From contig JAUVYN010000004.1 in assembly GCA_030603065.1 (NCBI GenBank), positions 1 to 64,000 on the forward strand: a DNA stretch of 64,000 nt, read 5' to 3'. Positions 18,811 to 28,569 of the stretch are shown piece by piece. The notes under the pieces are model-generated. The model worked only from the letters and a program-made list of their open reading frames with translations. It ran no database searches and was not told the origin of the DNA. Position numbers and translations under genes: made by a program. The DNA is from Pseudomonas sp. (GTDB lineage: Bacteria > Pseudomonadota > Gammaproteobacteria > Pseudomonadales > Pseudomonadaceae). The first letter of the stretch is position 1. Each line of letters starts with the position of its first letter.

Positions 18811-19392
18811 GTGACTAACCAGGTGCATCAAGGTAACCGCTACCGCCCGGCGGAGCTTACGGATGAACAGTTGGCCGCAAGAGCCGCTACGGAACTGTTC
18901 CATACGACCGTGGCCTACGAGGAACTCATGCGCCGGTACCAGCGCACATTATTTAATGTTTGTGCGCGCTATCTGGGGAACGAAAGGGATGCCGATGATG
19001 TCTGTCAGGAGGTAATGCTGAAGGTGCTACATGGTTTGAAACACTTCGAAGGGAAGGCGAAGTTCAAGACATGGCTTTATAGCATCACGTATAACGAATG
19101 CATTACTCAGTATCGGAAAGAAAAGCGCAAGAAACGACTCTTCGATGCACTGAGTCTGGAGTCGCAGGAAGAAGCCCAGGAGCAGGAAATGCCGCTGGTG
19201 GGCTCCGGTGGGCTGGATCGCTGGCTGGTCCACGTCAACCCGGTAGATCGGGAGATACTGGTTCTGCGCTTTGTGGCGGAACTGGAGTTCCAGGAAATTG
19301 CAGACATCATGCACATGGGGCTGAGTGCGACGAAGATGCGATATAAACGTGCACTTGAAAAACTAAGAAAGCATATAGACGGTGCTGCTTAG
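18811..19392 (+). CDS. sigX: ECF sigma factor SigX
   Basis: SigX is the extracytoplasmic-function sigma factor that controls oprF, fatty acid synthesis and other envelope genes. From the GTG at 18811 the protein has 193 residues. Region 2 contains YQRTLFNVCARYLGNERDADDV followed by the conserved KTWLYSITYNECITQYRKE. Region 4 contains LEFQEIADIMHMGLSATKMRYKRALEKL. No anti-sigma gene is adjacent; the MscS-like cmpX is the neighbour. An in-frame ATG at 18763 lies inside cmpX and is less likely, because the added residues are unlike the family. Confidence 0.93.
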   Translation: MTNQVHQGNRYRPAELTDEQLAARAATELFHTTVAYEELMRRYQRTLFNVCARYLGNERDADDVCQEVMLKVLHGLKHFEGKAKFKTWLYSITYNECITQYRKEKRKKRLFDALSLESQEEAQEQEMPLVGSGGLDRWLVHVNPVDREILVLRFVAELEFQEIADIMHMGLSATKMRYKRALEKLRKHIDGAA

Positions 19393-19402
19393 AAGCCTAT
19401 CG

Positions 19403-19431
19403 TATGGTGATTTGTATATTTCTGTTATACT
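19403..19431 (+). promoter_or_regulatory. Putative promoter of oprF with extended -10
   Basis: TATACT (19426-19431) preceded by TGT gives an extended -10. Only a poor -35 (TATGGT) sits 17 bases upstream, which an extended -10 can tolerate. It predicts a leader of about 50 bases for oprF. A CGTC near 19460 may belong to a second, ECF-type (SigX) promoter, but no matching -35 was resolved. Confidence 0.5.
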
Positions 19432-19488
19432 ACTGCCTGAGTTTCGCGCAAAACCAAACGTCCGAATGGATTTAACGGGGATTCAAAG

Positions 19489-20451
19489 ATGAAATTGAAA
19501 AACACTGTTGGTATCGTCGTTGGCGCCGTGGTTGCTGCCTCCACTATGCCTGTCATGGCTCAGAGCGCAGGCTCTGTAGAGGCACAAGCATTCGCCAAGC
19601 GCTACTTCACTGACAGCATCCACGATCTGGACAACGGCAACCTGGTTGGCGGCAGCCTCGGCGTATTCGTCAACGACAACGTCCAGCTGAACCTGGGCCT
19701 GGGTCGCTATCACAACCTGAGCAGCGACGTCACTGGTGAGCGCATCCGCGGTCGCCTGGGCTTCATCGAAGCGGTCAACCACTTCGGCGAAGGCGCGATT
19801 CGTCCTTACCTGTCCGGTGGTCTGGGCCACCAGGAACTGGATCAGTGGGATAGCAACAGCCGCGACCGTACCACCATGCTGATGGTCGGCGGTGGGGTCA
19901 AGAACTACCTGAACGAGAATTTCTTCGTCAAGGCCGGCGTAGACGTCACCTATGGCCTGGATCACAACCAGACCGAGTGGATGGCAGGTGTAGGCCTGGG
20001 CCTGAATTTCGGCGGCGCTCCGGCCCCGGCTCCAGTGGCAGCTCCTGCTCCGGCACCGGCTCCCGCCCCCGCGCCGGCTCCGCAGCCTGAGATCCAGAAC
20101 GTTCGCGTTGAGCTGGACGTCAAGTTCGACTTCGACCGTGACAACATCCGCCCCGAGTTCCGTCCGGACATTCGCAGCGTAGCCGAGTTCATGCGCCAGT
20201 ATCCTTCAGTGACCACTACTGTTGAGGGTCACACCGACTCCATCGGTTCCGAAGAGTACAACCAGCGTCTGTCCGAGCGTCGCGCCAACTCCGTGCGCCA
20301 GGCTCTGATCGAAGAAGGTGTTGAAGCCAACCGCGTTCGCGCTGTAGGCCATGGTGAGAGCCGTCCGATTGCTGACAACAGCACTGACGAAGGCCGCGCC
20401 ATGAACCGTCGCGTAGAAGCAGAAGTGGAAACTCAGGTCGAAGTTCGTTAA
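19489..20451 (+). CDS. oprF: Outer-membrane porin OprF
   Basis: OprF is the major Pseudomonas outer-membrane protein, acting as a slow porin and anchoring the membrane to peptidoglycan. The 320-residue protein has a signal peptide ending PVMAQS, an eight-strand N-terminal barrel (about residues 25-175), a Pro/Ala linker (about 178-205) and an OmpA C-terminal domain with VEGHTDSIGSEEYNQRLSERRA, the peptidoglycan-binding region. The linker lacks the cysteine pairs found in P. aeruginosa OprF. It lies 96 bases after sigX, its known regulator, and is followed by a strong terminator. Confidence 0.96.
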   Translation: MKLKNTVGIVVGAVVAASTMPVMAQSAGSVEAQAFAKRYFTDSIHDLDNGNLVGGSLGVFVNDNVQLNLGLGRYHNLSSDVTGERIRGRLGFIEAVNHFGEGAIRPYLSGGLGHQELDQWDSNSRDRTTMLMVGGGVKNYLNENFFVKAGVDVTYGLDHNQTEWMAGVGLGLNFGGAPAPAPVAAPAPAPAPAPAPAPQPEIQNVRVELDVKFDFDRDNIRPEFRPDIRSVAEFMRQYPSVTTTVEGHTDSIGSEEYNQRLSERRANSVRQALIEEGVEANRVRAVGHGESRPIADNSTDEGRAMNRRVEAEVETQVEVR

Positions 20452-20467
20452 TAGCGACCTGGTCCAG

Positions 20468-20499
20468 TAAAAACCCGGCCTTTCAGGCCGGGTTTTTTT
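20468..20499 (+). terminator. Rho-independent terminator after oprF
   Basis: Arms ACCCGGCCT and AGGCCGGGT (9 bp, perfect) with loop TTC, then a run of eight T. It starts 17 bases after the oprF stop. Confidence 0.92.
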
Positions 20500-20527
20500 A
20501 TGTCTGTCAGCAACGATTGTCTGCGAG

Positions 20528-20974
20528 TCATTCCGTCAGGTAGTTTACTCCCGGGAAGCGCAGGCGGAAGTCATCAGGCATGGGCGCCACTTTGGACGTG
20601 GTAAAGTCGTAAAACACGAAGCCGGATTTAGCGAGCGCTACCAGTTCGCCGCCTACCGCCTTGGTAATGCGGAAGATGATGTCCCCACCATATTTGTTCA
20701 GGTCCATAAGTCCAACCTCGAAGATCAGCGCGTCCCTTGCGAAGGCCTCGCGCTTGTAGGTCGTTGCAAGGTCGGTGACGATGATCCCAGTGTCGTTTTC
20801 ACTGACTTCCTCGATACCGAACTGGTACAGAAAGCGGGCGCGTGCCTCGGAGATCATGGAGATCATCGAATCGTTGGCAAGGTGCTTGCCCGCATTGATG
20901 TCGGTAATGCGTACTGTGAGTTGGGTGGTGAAGTAAAACTGGTTATCGGGAAATTCGAGTTTCAGGCGAGCCAT
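20528..20974 (-). CDS. Hotdog-fold acyl-CoA thioesterase (4HBT family)
   Basis: A 148-residue single hotdog protein. ARLKLEFPDNQFYFTTQLTVRITDINAGKHLAND fits the 4-hydroxybenzoyl-CoA thioesterase-like fold, with ITDINAGKHLAND at the position of the catalytic-acid helix. FITTDLATTYKREA-like strand motifs follow. The likely reaction is hydrolysis of an acyl-CoA, but chain length and pathway cannot be read from the sequence. The ATG at 20974 matches the family start; the frame is open further to 21070. It converges with oprF and lies downstream of the aceA terminator, so it needs its own promoter. Confidence 0.82.
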   Translation of the reverse strand: MARLKLEFPDNQFYFTTQLTVRITDINAGKHLANDSMISMISEARARFLYQFGIEEVSENDTGIIVTDLATTYKREAFARDALIFEVGLMDLNKYGGDIIFRITKAVGGELVALAKSGFVFYDFTTSKVAPMPDDFRLRFPGVNYLTE

Positions 20975-21070
20975 CGGTAAACCTTGCAGAATAAGCGGCG
21001 GGGCAGTGCTGCGTGCTGTGAAATCGGAAAGAAGCAATGTTACGTTATCGGTCGGCCGCACGCAGTGCAT

Positions 21071-21102
21071 AAAAAAGGAGCCACCCGAAGGTGGCTCCTT
21101 TT
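21071..21102 (-). terminator. Rho-independent terminator of aceA
   Basis: Perfect 13-bp arms (21073-21085 and 21090-21102, core GGAGCCACC) with a CGAA tetraloop, and a run of six A at the left end that reads as T6 on the minus strand. A second perfect hairpin, TGACACCGG/CCGGTGTCA at 21126-21147, lies between it and the aceA stop. Confidence 0.9.
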
Positions 21103-21159
21103 CAGAGCCGGGCGGACCCGGCTTGTGACACCGGCAAGCCGGTGTCAGCGAACCGGTTC

Positions 21160-22758
21160 TTAGTGGAACTGGTTCATGGTGTTGTCTTTACCACCTGCCT
21201 TCAGAGCGGCTTCACCAGCAAAGTATTCCTTGTGGTTGTCGCCGATGTCGGAACCAGCCATGTTCTGGTGCTTGACGCACGCGATACCCTGGCGGATTTC
21301 CTGACGCTGAACGCCCTTGACGTAGGCCAGCATGCCCTGGTCTGCGAAGTAACCCTTGGCCAGGTTGTCGGTAGACAGCGCGGCAGTGTGGTACGTCGGC
21401 AGGGTGATCAGGTGGTGGAAGATACCGGCTTCGCGGGCTGCGTCAGCCTGGAAGGTGCGGATCTTCTCGTCAGCCAGTTGAGCCAGCTCGGTTTCGTCGT
21501 ACTCGACGCTCATCAGCTTGGCGCGATCGTACTGGGAAACGTCCTTGCCTTCTGCCTGCATGGCATCGAATACCTGCTGACGGAAGTTCAGAGTCCAGTT
21601 GAACGACGGGCTGTTGTTGTAAACCAGCTTGGCGTCCGGCACGACTTCGCGGATCTTGTTGACCATCTCGGCGATCTGACCAACGTGCGGCTTCTCTGTT
21701 TCGATCCACAGCAGATCGGCACCGTTCTGCAGGCTGGTGATGCAGTCCAGAACAACGCGGTCAACGCCAGTGTCCTTGCGGAACTGGAACAGGCCAGAAG
21801 CCAGACGCTTGGGCTTGAGCAGCTTGCCGTTGGCCTTGATGACCACGTCACCGTTGGCAATGTCGGCAGCGCTTTCGATGTAGTCGCCATCGAGGAAGCT
21901 GTTGTACTGGTCACCCAGGTCGCCCGGCTCGTTGGTAACAGCGATCTGCTTGGTCAGGCCGGCGCCCAGGGAGTCGGTACGGGCAACGATCACGCCGTCG
22001 TCAACACCGAGTTCGAGGAACGCGTAACGAACAGCGTTGATCTTGGCGAGGAAGTCGGAGTGCGGAACGGTAACCTTGCCGTCCTGGTGACCGCACTGCT
22101 TCTCGTCGGAAACCTGGTTTTCGATCTGGATACAGCAGGCACCGGCTTCGATCATTTTCTTGGCCAGCAGGTAGGTCGCTTCGGCGTTACCGAAACCGGC
22201 GTCGATGTCGGCGATGATCGGCACGACGTGAGTTTCGAAGTTGTCGATCTTGGCCAGGATTTCAGCTTCCTTGGACTTGTCGCCGGCTTCGCGGGCGGCA
22301 TCCAGATCGGTGAACAGAAGGTCCAGTTCACGGGCGTCAGCCTGACGCAGGAAGGTGTAGAGCTCTTCGATCAGAGCAGCAACAGAGGTCTTTTCGTGCA
22401 TGGACTGATCGGGCAGAGGACCGAACTCGGAACGCAGGGCAGCAACCATCCAGCCGGACAGGTACAGGTAGCGCTTGTTGGTGGTCTTCAGGTGCTTCTT
22501 GATGGAGATCAGCTTCTGCTGACCGATGAAGCCGTGCCAGCAGCCCAGAGACTGGGTGTAGGCAGAAGTGTCGGCGTCGTACTCGGCCATGTCCTTGCGC
22601 ATGATGGCGGCGGTGTACTTCGCAACGTCCAGGCCGGTCTTGAAGCGGTTCTGGATGCGCATGCGAGCTGCGTATTCCGGGTTGATTGCGCTCCAGCCAC
22701 TGCCGGCGGCTTCTTTCAGCGCGGCAACAGCCTTGATCTCGTTTTGGTAAGCTGACAT
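21160..22758 (-). CDS. aceA: Isocitrate lyase (531-residue class)
   Basis: AceA splits isocitrate into glyoxylate and succinate in the glyoxylate shunt. From the ATG at 22758 the protein has 532 residues, the longer class found in Pseudomonas and Mycobacterium AceA2-like enzymes rather than the 430-residue E. coli type. The active-site loop reads KQCGH (Cys222) where the common motif is KKCGH, as in this subclass. SPSFNWTLNF and the TLPTYHTAAL segment are also conserved. A palindromic operator and promoter-like elements lie about 370-430 bases upstream. The frame is open to 22956, but the added residues are not conserved. Confidence 0.95.
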   Translation of the reverse strand: MSAYQNEIKAVAALKEAAGSGWSAINPEYAARMRIQNRFKTGLDVAKYTAAIMRKDMAEYDADTSAYTQSLGCWHGFIGQQKLISIKKHLKTTNKRYLYLSGWMVAALRSEFGPLPDQSMHEKTSVAALIEELYTFLRQADARELDLLFTDLDAAREAGDKSKEAEILAKIDNFETHVVPIIADIDAGFGNAEATYLLAKKMIEAGACCIQIENQVSDEKQCGHQDGKVTVPHSDFLAKINAVRYAFLELGVDDGVIVARTDSLGAGLTKQIAVTNEPGDLGDQYNSFLDGDYIESAADIANGDVVIKANGKLLKPKRLASGLFQFRKDTGVDRVVLDCITSLQNGADLLWIETEKPHVGQIAEMVNKIREVVPDAKLVYNNSPSFNWTLNFRQQVFDAMQAEGKDVSQYDRAKLMSVEYDETELAQLADEKIRTFQADAAREAGIFHHLITLPTYHTAALSTDNLAKGYFADQGMLAYVKGVQRQEIRQGIACVKHQNMAGSDIGDNHKEYFAGEAALKAGGKDNTMNQFH

Positions 22759-23126
22759 GGTCAATCCTTCAAGTTTGCGTGTGGTTCTGCACAGTTTGTC
22801 GACCCTGAACCCACAGACCAGGCTTGCAAACGGCTGAGTGCGAAACGACGGATGAAACTGGAAGGAAGCAGAGCAGAGAGGAAATAGGGCAGGACGAACA
22901 GGTCGGAGGACTGGCACTGGATCGGTCAAGGCGCAAAGCCGGCCACGCAGATGCAACGGTCACTCAGGCTGATACGTTTGAATCGCTTCCCCGTCCCTCA
23001 GGACAACTTCGTTCCAGTCGCAACCTCGTCGAAATGCCTTTTGGGCCGTTAAGACACGGATCAATCCTTCGGTTTCGGAGTGACCCGGAACCCCTCAAGG
23101 GAGTTCTGGCTAGCGGGAGCGACGCA

Positions 23127-23155
23127 ATGATGCGGCTTCGGCACGCATAAGTCAA
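23127..23155 (-). promoter_or_regulatory. Putative aceA promoter
   Basis: On the minus strand TTGACT (23155-23150), 17 bases, then CATCAT (23132-23127). It lies 7 bases downstream of the TGTAGT/ACTACA operator, a position that would let a regulator act on RNA polymerase binding. Confidence 0.4.
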
Positions 23156-23161
23156 TCCGAA

Positions 23162-23187
23162 TGTAGTGAAATATTTTGGGAACTACA
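23162..23187. promoter_or_regulatory. Operator-like inverted repeat TGTAGT-N14-ACTACA upstream of aceA
   Basis: Perfect 6-bp arms TGTAGT and ACTACA spaced by 14 bases. The same arms recur upstream of icd (30857-30883 and 30973-30987). They resemble sites of RpiR-family carbon regulators (HexR/RccR type), which control glyoxylate-shunt genes in Pseudomonas. The protein is inferred, not shown. Confidence 0.5.
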
Positions 23188-23202
23188 GGGCTGCAGAAGG
23201 CT

Positions 23203-24015
23203 CTAATCCAGCCGTTCTACCATTAGCCGAATGGTCTGCTGGCCCTGCCGACGAGTGGTCATACGCCGGTTGAGATCGGCGCCACGTATGCTGTCGAGAT
23301 CGTCGATCTGACCTATTGTGACCCATTGCCCGAGAGGCGCGCTGACTACCGACTCGGTGCGCTGGAGGTCGATGACATTATTGTTTCCCGCGTTGACCCG
23401 ATCATCGCGTGTATTGATCGTGATGGTGGCAATGTCCCTGCTCAGTCTCACCGTCGCATAGAAGCCGCTCAGCGCATCGCGGTAGGTAGTCTGCTCGACC
23501 GGATGGCCCCAGGCATTTATCGTGGTGCTGCGCAGGGGAATGCTCTGCCCGGTCTGGATCAGTACAGGATGACCCTCACTGGCAGTGATCTGTCGGACGC
23601 CATCGCTTGCGCCTCGGGTTTCTCTGCGAATTATCCGCGTCTGGGTGCTTCCACCTTCCCCGACGATGATTTCCCCGGGGCCGGTCCTGATTCGCCCGCT
23701 GGCCTCGAAGCCGCTCTCGGTCGCGAAGCTGCTGCCTGCGTTCGCTACGCTGATGCGCAGACGAGCGGGGCGGCGGTCGAGATCCTGGACCAATTGCCTA
23801 AGTGCAGGAAGGCGGCCGGGTTCTGCTCGAAGTATGAGCTGGTTACCGTAGGCCGAGATGCCCTCGTCGGCATCGAGAAATGGTTGCAGAGCCGACACCA
23901 TGCTGTCCGCCGAGGCATGACGCAGCGGGACAATCTCGGTAACCGGCGCGGCCTGCAGGCTTGTCGCCAGACCGTACAGGAGGAGTACAGTCAGAAGCCC
24001 TGACAGGCGGTTCAC
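23203..24015 (-). CDS. Secretin N-terminal (NolW-like) domain periplasmic protein
   Basis: A 270-residue exported protein with signal peptide MNRLSGLLTVLLLYGLATSLQA (written here only as its class; cleavage near AAP). The segment VPLRHASADSMVSALQPFLDADEGISAYGNQLILRA is a secretin short N-domain, where adjacent secretin subunits pack. No secretin barrel follows, and no secretion genes are nearby. A protein of this kind sits between aceA and the GNAT gene in P. aeruginosa as well. Its role is unknown. The start overlaps the stop of the GNAT gene by 4 bases. Confidence 0.75.
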   Translation of the reverse strand: MNRLSGLLTVLLLYGLATSLQAAPVTEIVPLRHASADSMVSALQPFLDADEGISAYGNQLILRAEPGRLPALRQLVQDLDRRPARLRISVANAGSSFATESGFEASGRIRTGPGEIIVGEGGSTQTRIIRRETRGASDGVRQITASEGHPVLIQTGQSIPLRSTTINAWGHPVEQTTYRDALSGFYATVRLSRDIATITINTRDDRVNAGNNNVIDLQRTESVVSAPLGQWVTIGQIDDLDSIRGADLNRRMTTRRQGQQTIRLMVERLD

Positions 24016-25034
24016 AAGGACAACCTGCGCAAGGCCAGATCACTCTGGCTCGTTGACCATAGCTCGGTGAAGCTGTTGCCCCAGCGCCTGGCCTGGTCTG
24101 CGCTGGCGTAGCGGGCGAATCCGCTGCGCAGCGCCGCACGTGGAAACATGAGTATGCCAGTGTCGTCCGCGACCATGTATACCCGCGGTTCGCGTGGCAG
24201 GTCAGGGTGCTGCCTGCGCACTTCGCAGAAGCTTGGAAAGCGTTGCATCAACCGGACCAGACTGTATCCGGCGAGCAACTCTTCGCGAATGTCCTGAACC
24301 AGTACGCAAATGCTCAGGCGCCTGCTCGAGACGACGATCTGCTCGCAGCAATCGAGAAAGTCGCGGCGATGGAACAGCCACTGAGCCAGGTCCGCGCCAT
24401 GGATAAGCAGTCTGCGGCGAGCCTGCAGTGCCATGTCGCAGGCGATGACCAGAGCATTGTCCTCATCAACTTCGATCAGATCGCCGTGCTCACCGAGCCG
24501 ATGATCCAATGGGGATGCGTAGCGCTCGCGCTGTTCCGGGGGGTTGCTGATGGTGAACTGCCCAGGGGATTCGAACTCGATTGGCGGAAGCTCTGCCTGC
24601 GAGGACGACTGCTGCAAGGTGTCCAGGATCATCGCGTGGTGGGGAATGCCCGCCTCGATGTATTCGTTGGAGCACACCCGAAACCCTAAGCGGGTGTAAA
24701 AATCGAGCGCCTGGGTCTGTGCCGACAGAGCAAGTATCGTCATGCCTTTTTCGCGCGCGTGATCCATCACGCGCCGCATCAGATCGTCACCCAGCCCTTT
24801 GCCGCGCCATCGGCGGACGATTGCGACCCGCCCGATGTGCCCGTCAGGCAGCAGGCGCGCCGTGCCTGCCGGCTCGCCATCCACGCTCATCAAAAAATGA
24901 ACGGCGGTCGCGTCGTAATTATCCCATTCTTCCTCGGCCGGCACTTGCTGCTCGTCGATGAATACCTCGCGGCGAATGTCGCGCAACGGCTGACAGCTGT
25001 CCCAGTCAACTATATCGATACGGACGTCACTCAT
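24012..25034 (-). CDS. GNAT acetyltransferase fused to a C-terminal domain of unknown function
   Basis: 340 residues. Residues 1-140 are a GNAT fold: REVFIDEQQVPAEEEWD, the acetyl-CoA loop VAIVRRWRGKGLGDDLM, and LDFYTRLGFRV near the end, resembling ElaA-type acetyltransferases. Residues about 165-340 form a second conserved domain (LIEVDEDNALVIACDMALQARRRLLIHG, then FCEVRRQHPDLPREPRVYMV) often found in Pseudomonas next to GNAT domains. Part of it looks like a phospholipase-D-like half (HGADLAQWLF) but no HKD motif is seen. The substrate is unknown. Start and stop overlap roxA (8 bases) and the NolW-like gene, indicating an operon. Confidence 0.8.
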   Translation of the reverse strand: MSDVRIDIVDWDSCQPLRDIRREVFIDEQQVPAEEEWDNYDATAVHFLMSVDGEPAGTARLLPDGHIGRVAIVRRWRGKGLGDDLMRRVMDHAREKGMTILALSAQTQALDFYTRLGFRVCSNEYIEAGIPHHAMILDTLQQSSSQAELPPIEFESPGQFTISNPPEQRERYASPLDHRLGEHGDLIEVDEDNALVIACDMALQARRRLLIHGADLAQWLFHRRDFLDCCEQIVVSSRRLSICVLVQDIREELLAGYSLVRLMQRFPSFCEVRRQHPDLPREPRVYMVADDTGILMFPRAALRSGFARYASADQARRWGNSFTELWSTSQSDLALRRLSL

Positions 25035-26199
25035 CTTCTTCCTCGATCAGCAGGTCGCCCTTGCTCAGCAATTGCTCGACGAGCGTCCAGGCGTCTCCCT
25101 CGGAACGCCAGCCCAGCAGGGTCTCGGCATCCAGGTAGTCCTCGTTGCAGAGTAGACGAACCCTGGGTAACAGGGAAGCGGGCAGCACGCAGTGCTCGCC
25201 ACTGGCAAACAGGACCAGGGTGTCCTCTTCGACCCGATAGGCCAGGCGTGCGCTGGGATTGCGAATCAGGCCGTAGCCCTGTTGCAGCAGGGACTCCAGT
25301 TCGCCCGGCTCGGTTTCCTGAGCCTGTACTCGTTCCGGGTAGCGTGGTTCGGTCATGAAGCGACCGAACCAGACCGCTAGCGCGTCGCGGTCTTCCGCCG
25401 CCTGGCGCACGATCGCCTGAAGTCGATCGAGCGCTGCGTCGTCGAGTGCGGAGGGGTCGGCAGGTGGCTGCATCCCCGCATCACCATAGCGCTGCTGATC
25501 AGTGGCGAACTGAGCGAGAAAATCGGTGAAATGCACGAGGATTTCCTGGTGGCTCGGGGCGCGAAAACCAACCGAGTAGGTCATGCAGTCGTCCTCCGCT
25601 ACCCCATGATGAGCCAGGCCGGGAGGTACGTACAGCATGTCCCCGGGTTCCAGGACCCACTCCTGTTCGGTGGTAAATTCGGAAAGGATCTTCAGGTCGG
25701 GGTTGTCGAGCATGGGGCTGCCATCGGTGCACATCTGCCCTAGCTTCCAGCGGCGCCGGCCATGGCCCTGTAGGAGGAAGACGTCATAGTTGTCGTAATG
25801 CGGGCCGACGCTGCCACCGGGGGCCGCATAACTGATCATGATGTCGTCCAGTCGCCAGCTTGGCAGGAAGCGAAAGGCCTTCAGCAGCTCGCCGACCTCG
25901 GGTACGAACTGGTCCACCGACTGCACCAGCAGAGTCCAGTCGCGCTCCGGCAGGGTGCGAAAATCCTCTTCGGTGAAGGGACCGCGGCGCAGCTCCCACG
26001 GGTGGGCACCATGCTCCAGCACGATGCGCGACTCGATTTCATCCTCCAGCGCCAGGCCGGCCAGTTCGTCCGGCGACAAGGGCGTTTCGAAGCCGGGGAA
26101 GGCCTGCCTGATCAGCAGCGGCTTGCGCTGCCAGTACTCGCGCAGGAAGGTTTCGGCAGACAGGCCGCCAAGCAGGGTTTCGATCGAATCGGGTAGCAT
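25027..26199 (-). CDS. roxA: Ribosomal protein L16 arginine hydroxylase (JmjC/cupin oxygenase, YcfD-like)
   Basis: A 2-oxoglutarate- and Fe(II)-dependent oxygenase that in E. coli hydroxylates Arg81 of ribosomal protein L16. The 390-residue protein has the HxD iron ligands in GPHYDNYDVF (His134, Asp136), a distal His in VPPGLAHHG (His197 or 198), and LQGHGRRRWKLG, the family core. The ATG at 26199 has GGAGG 6 bases upstream. It sits before the GNAT gene and after the purB terminator, as in P. aeruginosa. Confidence 0.88.
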   Translation of the reverse strand: MLPDSIETLLGGLSAETFLREYWQRKPLLIRQAFPGFETPLSPDELAGLALEDEIESRIVLEHGAHPWELRRGPFTEEDFRTLPERDWTLLVQSVDQFVPEVGELLKAFRFLPSWRLDDIMISYAAPGGSVGPHYDNYDVFLLQGHGRRRWKLGQMCTDGSPMLDNPDLKILSEFTTEQEWVLEPGDMLYVPPGLAHHGVAEDDCMTYSVGFRAPSHQEILVHFTDFLAQFATDQQRYGDAGMQPPADPSALDDAALDRLQAIVRQAAEDRDALAVWFGRFMTEPRYPERVQAQETEPGELESLLQQGYGLIRNPSARLAYRVEEDTLVLFASGEHCVLPASLLPRVRLLCNEDYLDAETLLGWRSEGDAWTLVEQLLSKGDLLIEEEDE

Positions 26200-26215
26200 G
26201 GTTGTACCTCCTGGA

Positions 26216-26243
26216 AGCAAAACGCCCGGCATCGGCCGGGCGT
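26216..26243 (-). terminator. Rho-independent terminator after purB
   Basis: Arms ACGCCCGGC and GCCGGGCGT (9 bp) with a 4-base loop. AAAA at 26218-26221 gives a T-run on the minus strand. It lies 26 bases beyond the purB stop. Confidence 0.8.
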
Positions 26244-26268
26244 GAAAAGGTGTAGCGGGCGCCTCTGC

Positions 26269-27678
<1,410 letters not shown>

Positions 27679-28569
27679 TCATACACCAGATTTGCCCGCT
27701 TTGGCCTGCCTGCCGGGAAGGCTGATGCTGATCAGAGTCGAGGCGAAGATCAGACCGGCACCTATCCAGGATGACAGCCCGGGCACTTCGCCCCAGAGAA
27801 TCCAGGCAAAAATGCCGGAAAAAACGATGGCCAGATAACTTAGCGGGCCGATCTTGCCTGGCGGGGCAAGAACGTAAGCCTTGGACATCACCAACTGGCT
27901 CACGGTGGCGATCAGTCCGATTGCCAGGAGCATGCCTAGCTGTTTACCGGTGAGTGGTTGCCAGGCCCAGAGAAGGGGAATCGCGGATAGCAGGGCGGAG
28001 AAACTCGAAAAGTAGAACACGATCCGGCTGGCCGGCTCGGTGCTGCTGAGTGCGCGTACCGAGACGAAGGCACAGGCCGCGAGCAGGCTGGCAGCCACTC
28101 CGGCCAGCCCCTTTGGGTCGAACAACGCACCGGTCGGCTTGGCAACCAGCAACACTCCGGCAAAGCCGATCAGCACCATGAACATGATTCGCCCGTTCAG
28201 TGTTTCCCGCAGCCACCACCAGGCCAGCAGCGGCGTGAATACAGGCGCGGCATAGGTGAAGACCATGGCATCGGCCAGCGGGAGGTGGGCGATGGCGTAG
28301 AAAAAGCAGTACATCGCCGCCAGCCCGTAGAGCGTGCGCAGAAAGTGATTGCCAAGCCGCTCGGTGCGGAAGGGTGCAAAACCCTTCAAGAGTATCAGCG
28401 GCATGAACATCAATGCCCCGACGAAGTTGCGAAAGAACACCACCGTCTCGTTATTGACCCCGGTGGAAACCTCGCGAATCAGGACGCCCATGATGGCGAA
28501 CAGCAGGGCGGATATGGCAAGTAGTAGCGCTCCGCGGCGGGGCTGATCCTGCCGGACCAGATCAACCAT
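27679..28569 (-). CDS. EamA/DMT-family transporter
   Basis: A 296-residue inner-membrane protein with about ten transmembrane helices in two EamA repeats, starting [22 protein letters not shown]. The second repeat starts near [20 protein letters not shown]. The family exports or imports small metabolites such as amino acids or nucleosides; the substrate cannot be inferred. Its start overlaps the hflD stop by 8 bases, so it belongs to the mnmA-hflD transcript. It occupies the place between hflD and purB. Confidence 0.88.
   Translation of the reverse strand: MVDLVRQDQPRRGALLLAISALLFAIMGVLIREVSTGVNNETVVFFRNFVGALMFMPLILLKGFAPFRTERLGNHFLRTLYGLAAMYCFFYAIAHLPLADAMVFTYAAPVFTPLLAWWWLRETLNGRIMFMVLIGFAGVLLVAKPTGALFDPKGLAGVAASLLAACAFVSVRALSSTEPASRIVFYFSSFSALLSAIPLLWAWQPLTGKQLGMLLAIGLIATVSQLVMSKAYVLAPPGKIGPLSYLAIVFSGIFAWILWGEVPGLSSWIGAGLIFASTLISISLPGRQAKAGKSGV

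Larger units (their letters stand above)
22759..23202 (-). other. Long untranslated region upstream of aceA
   Basis: 444 bases without a convincing gene. The far end carries the operator at 23162-23187 and a promoter candidate at 23127-23155. If that promoter is used, the aceA mRNA has a leader of about 360 bases. Open frames on the plus strand (for example 22824-23150) have no recognised domain or ribosome site. Confidence 0.5.

Noticed and set aside
21091..22755. 554-codon open frame antisense to aceA
   Set aside because: It lies entirely opposite the conserved aceA gene, reflects GC-rich codon bias, and shows no domain or ribosome site.
22824..23150. 108-codon open frame in the aceA upstream region
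   Set aside because: No ribosome site, no recognised fold, charged low-complexity composition typical of chance frames. A real small gene cannot be excluded but nothing supports it.
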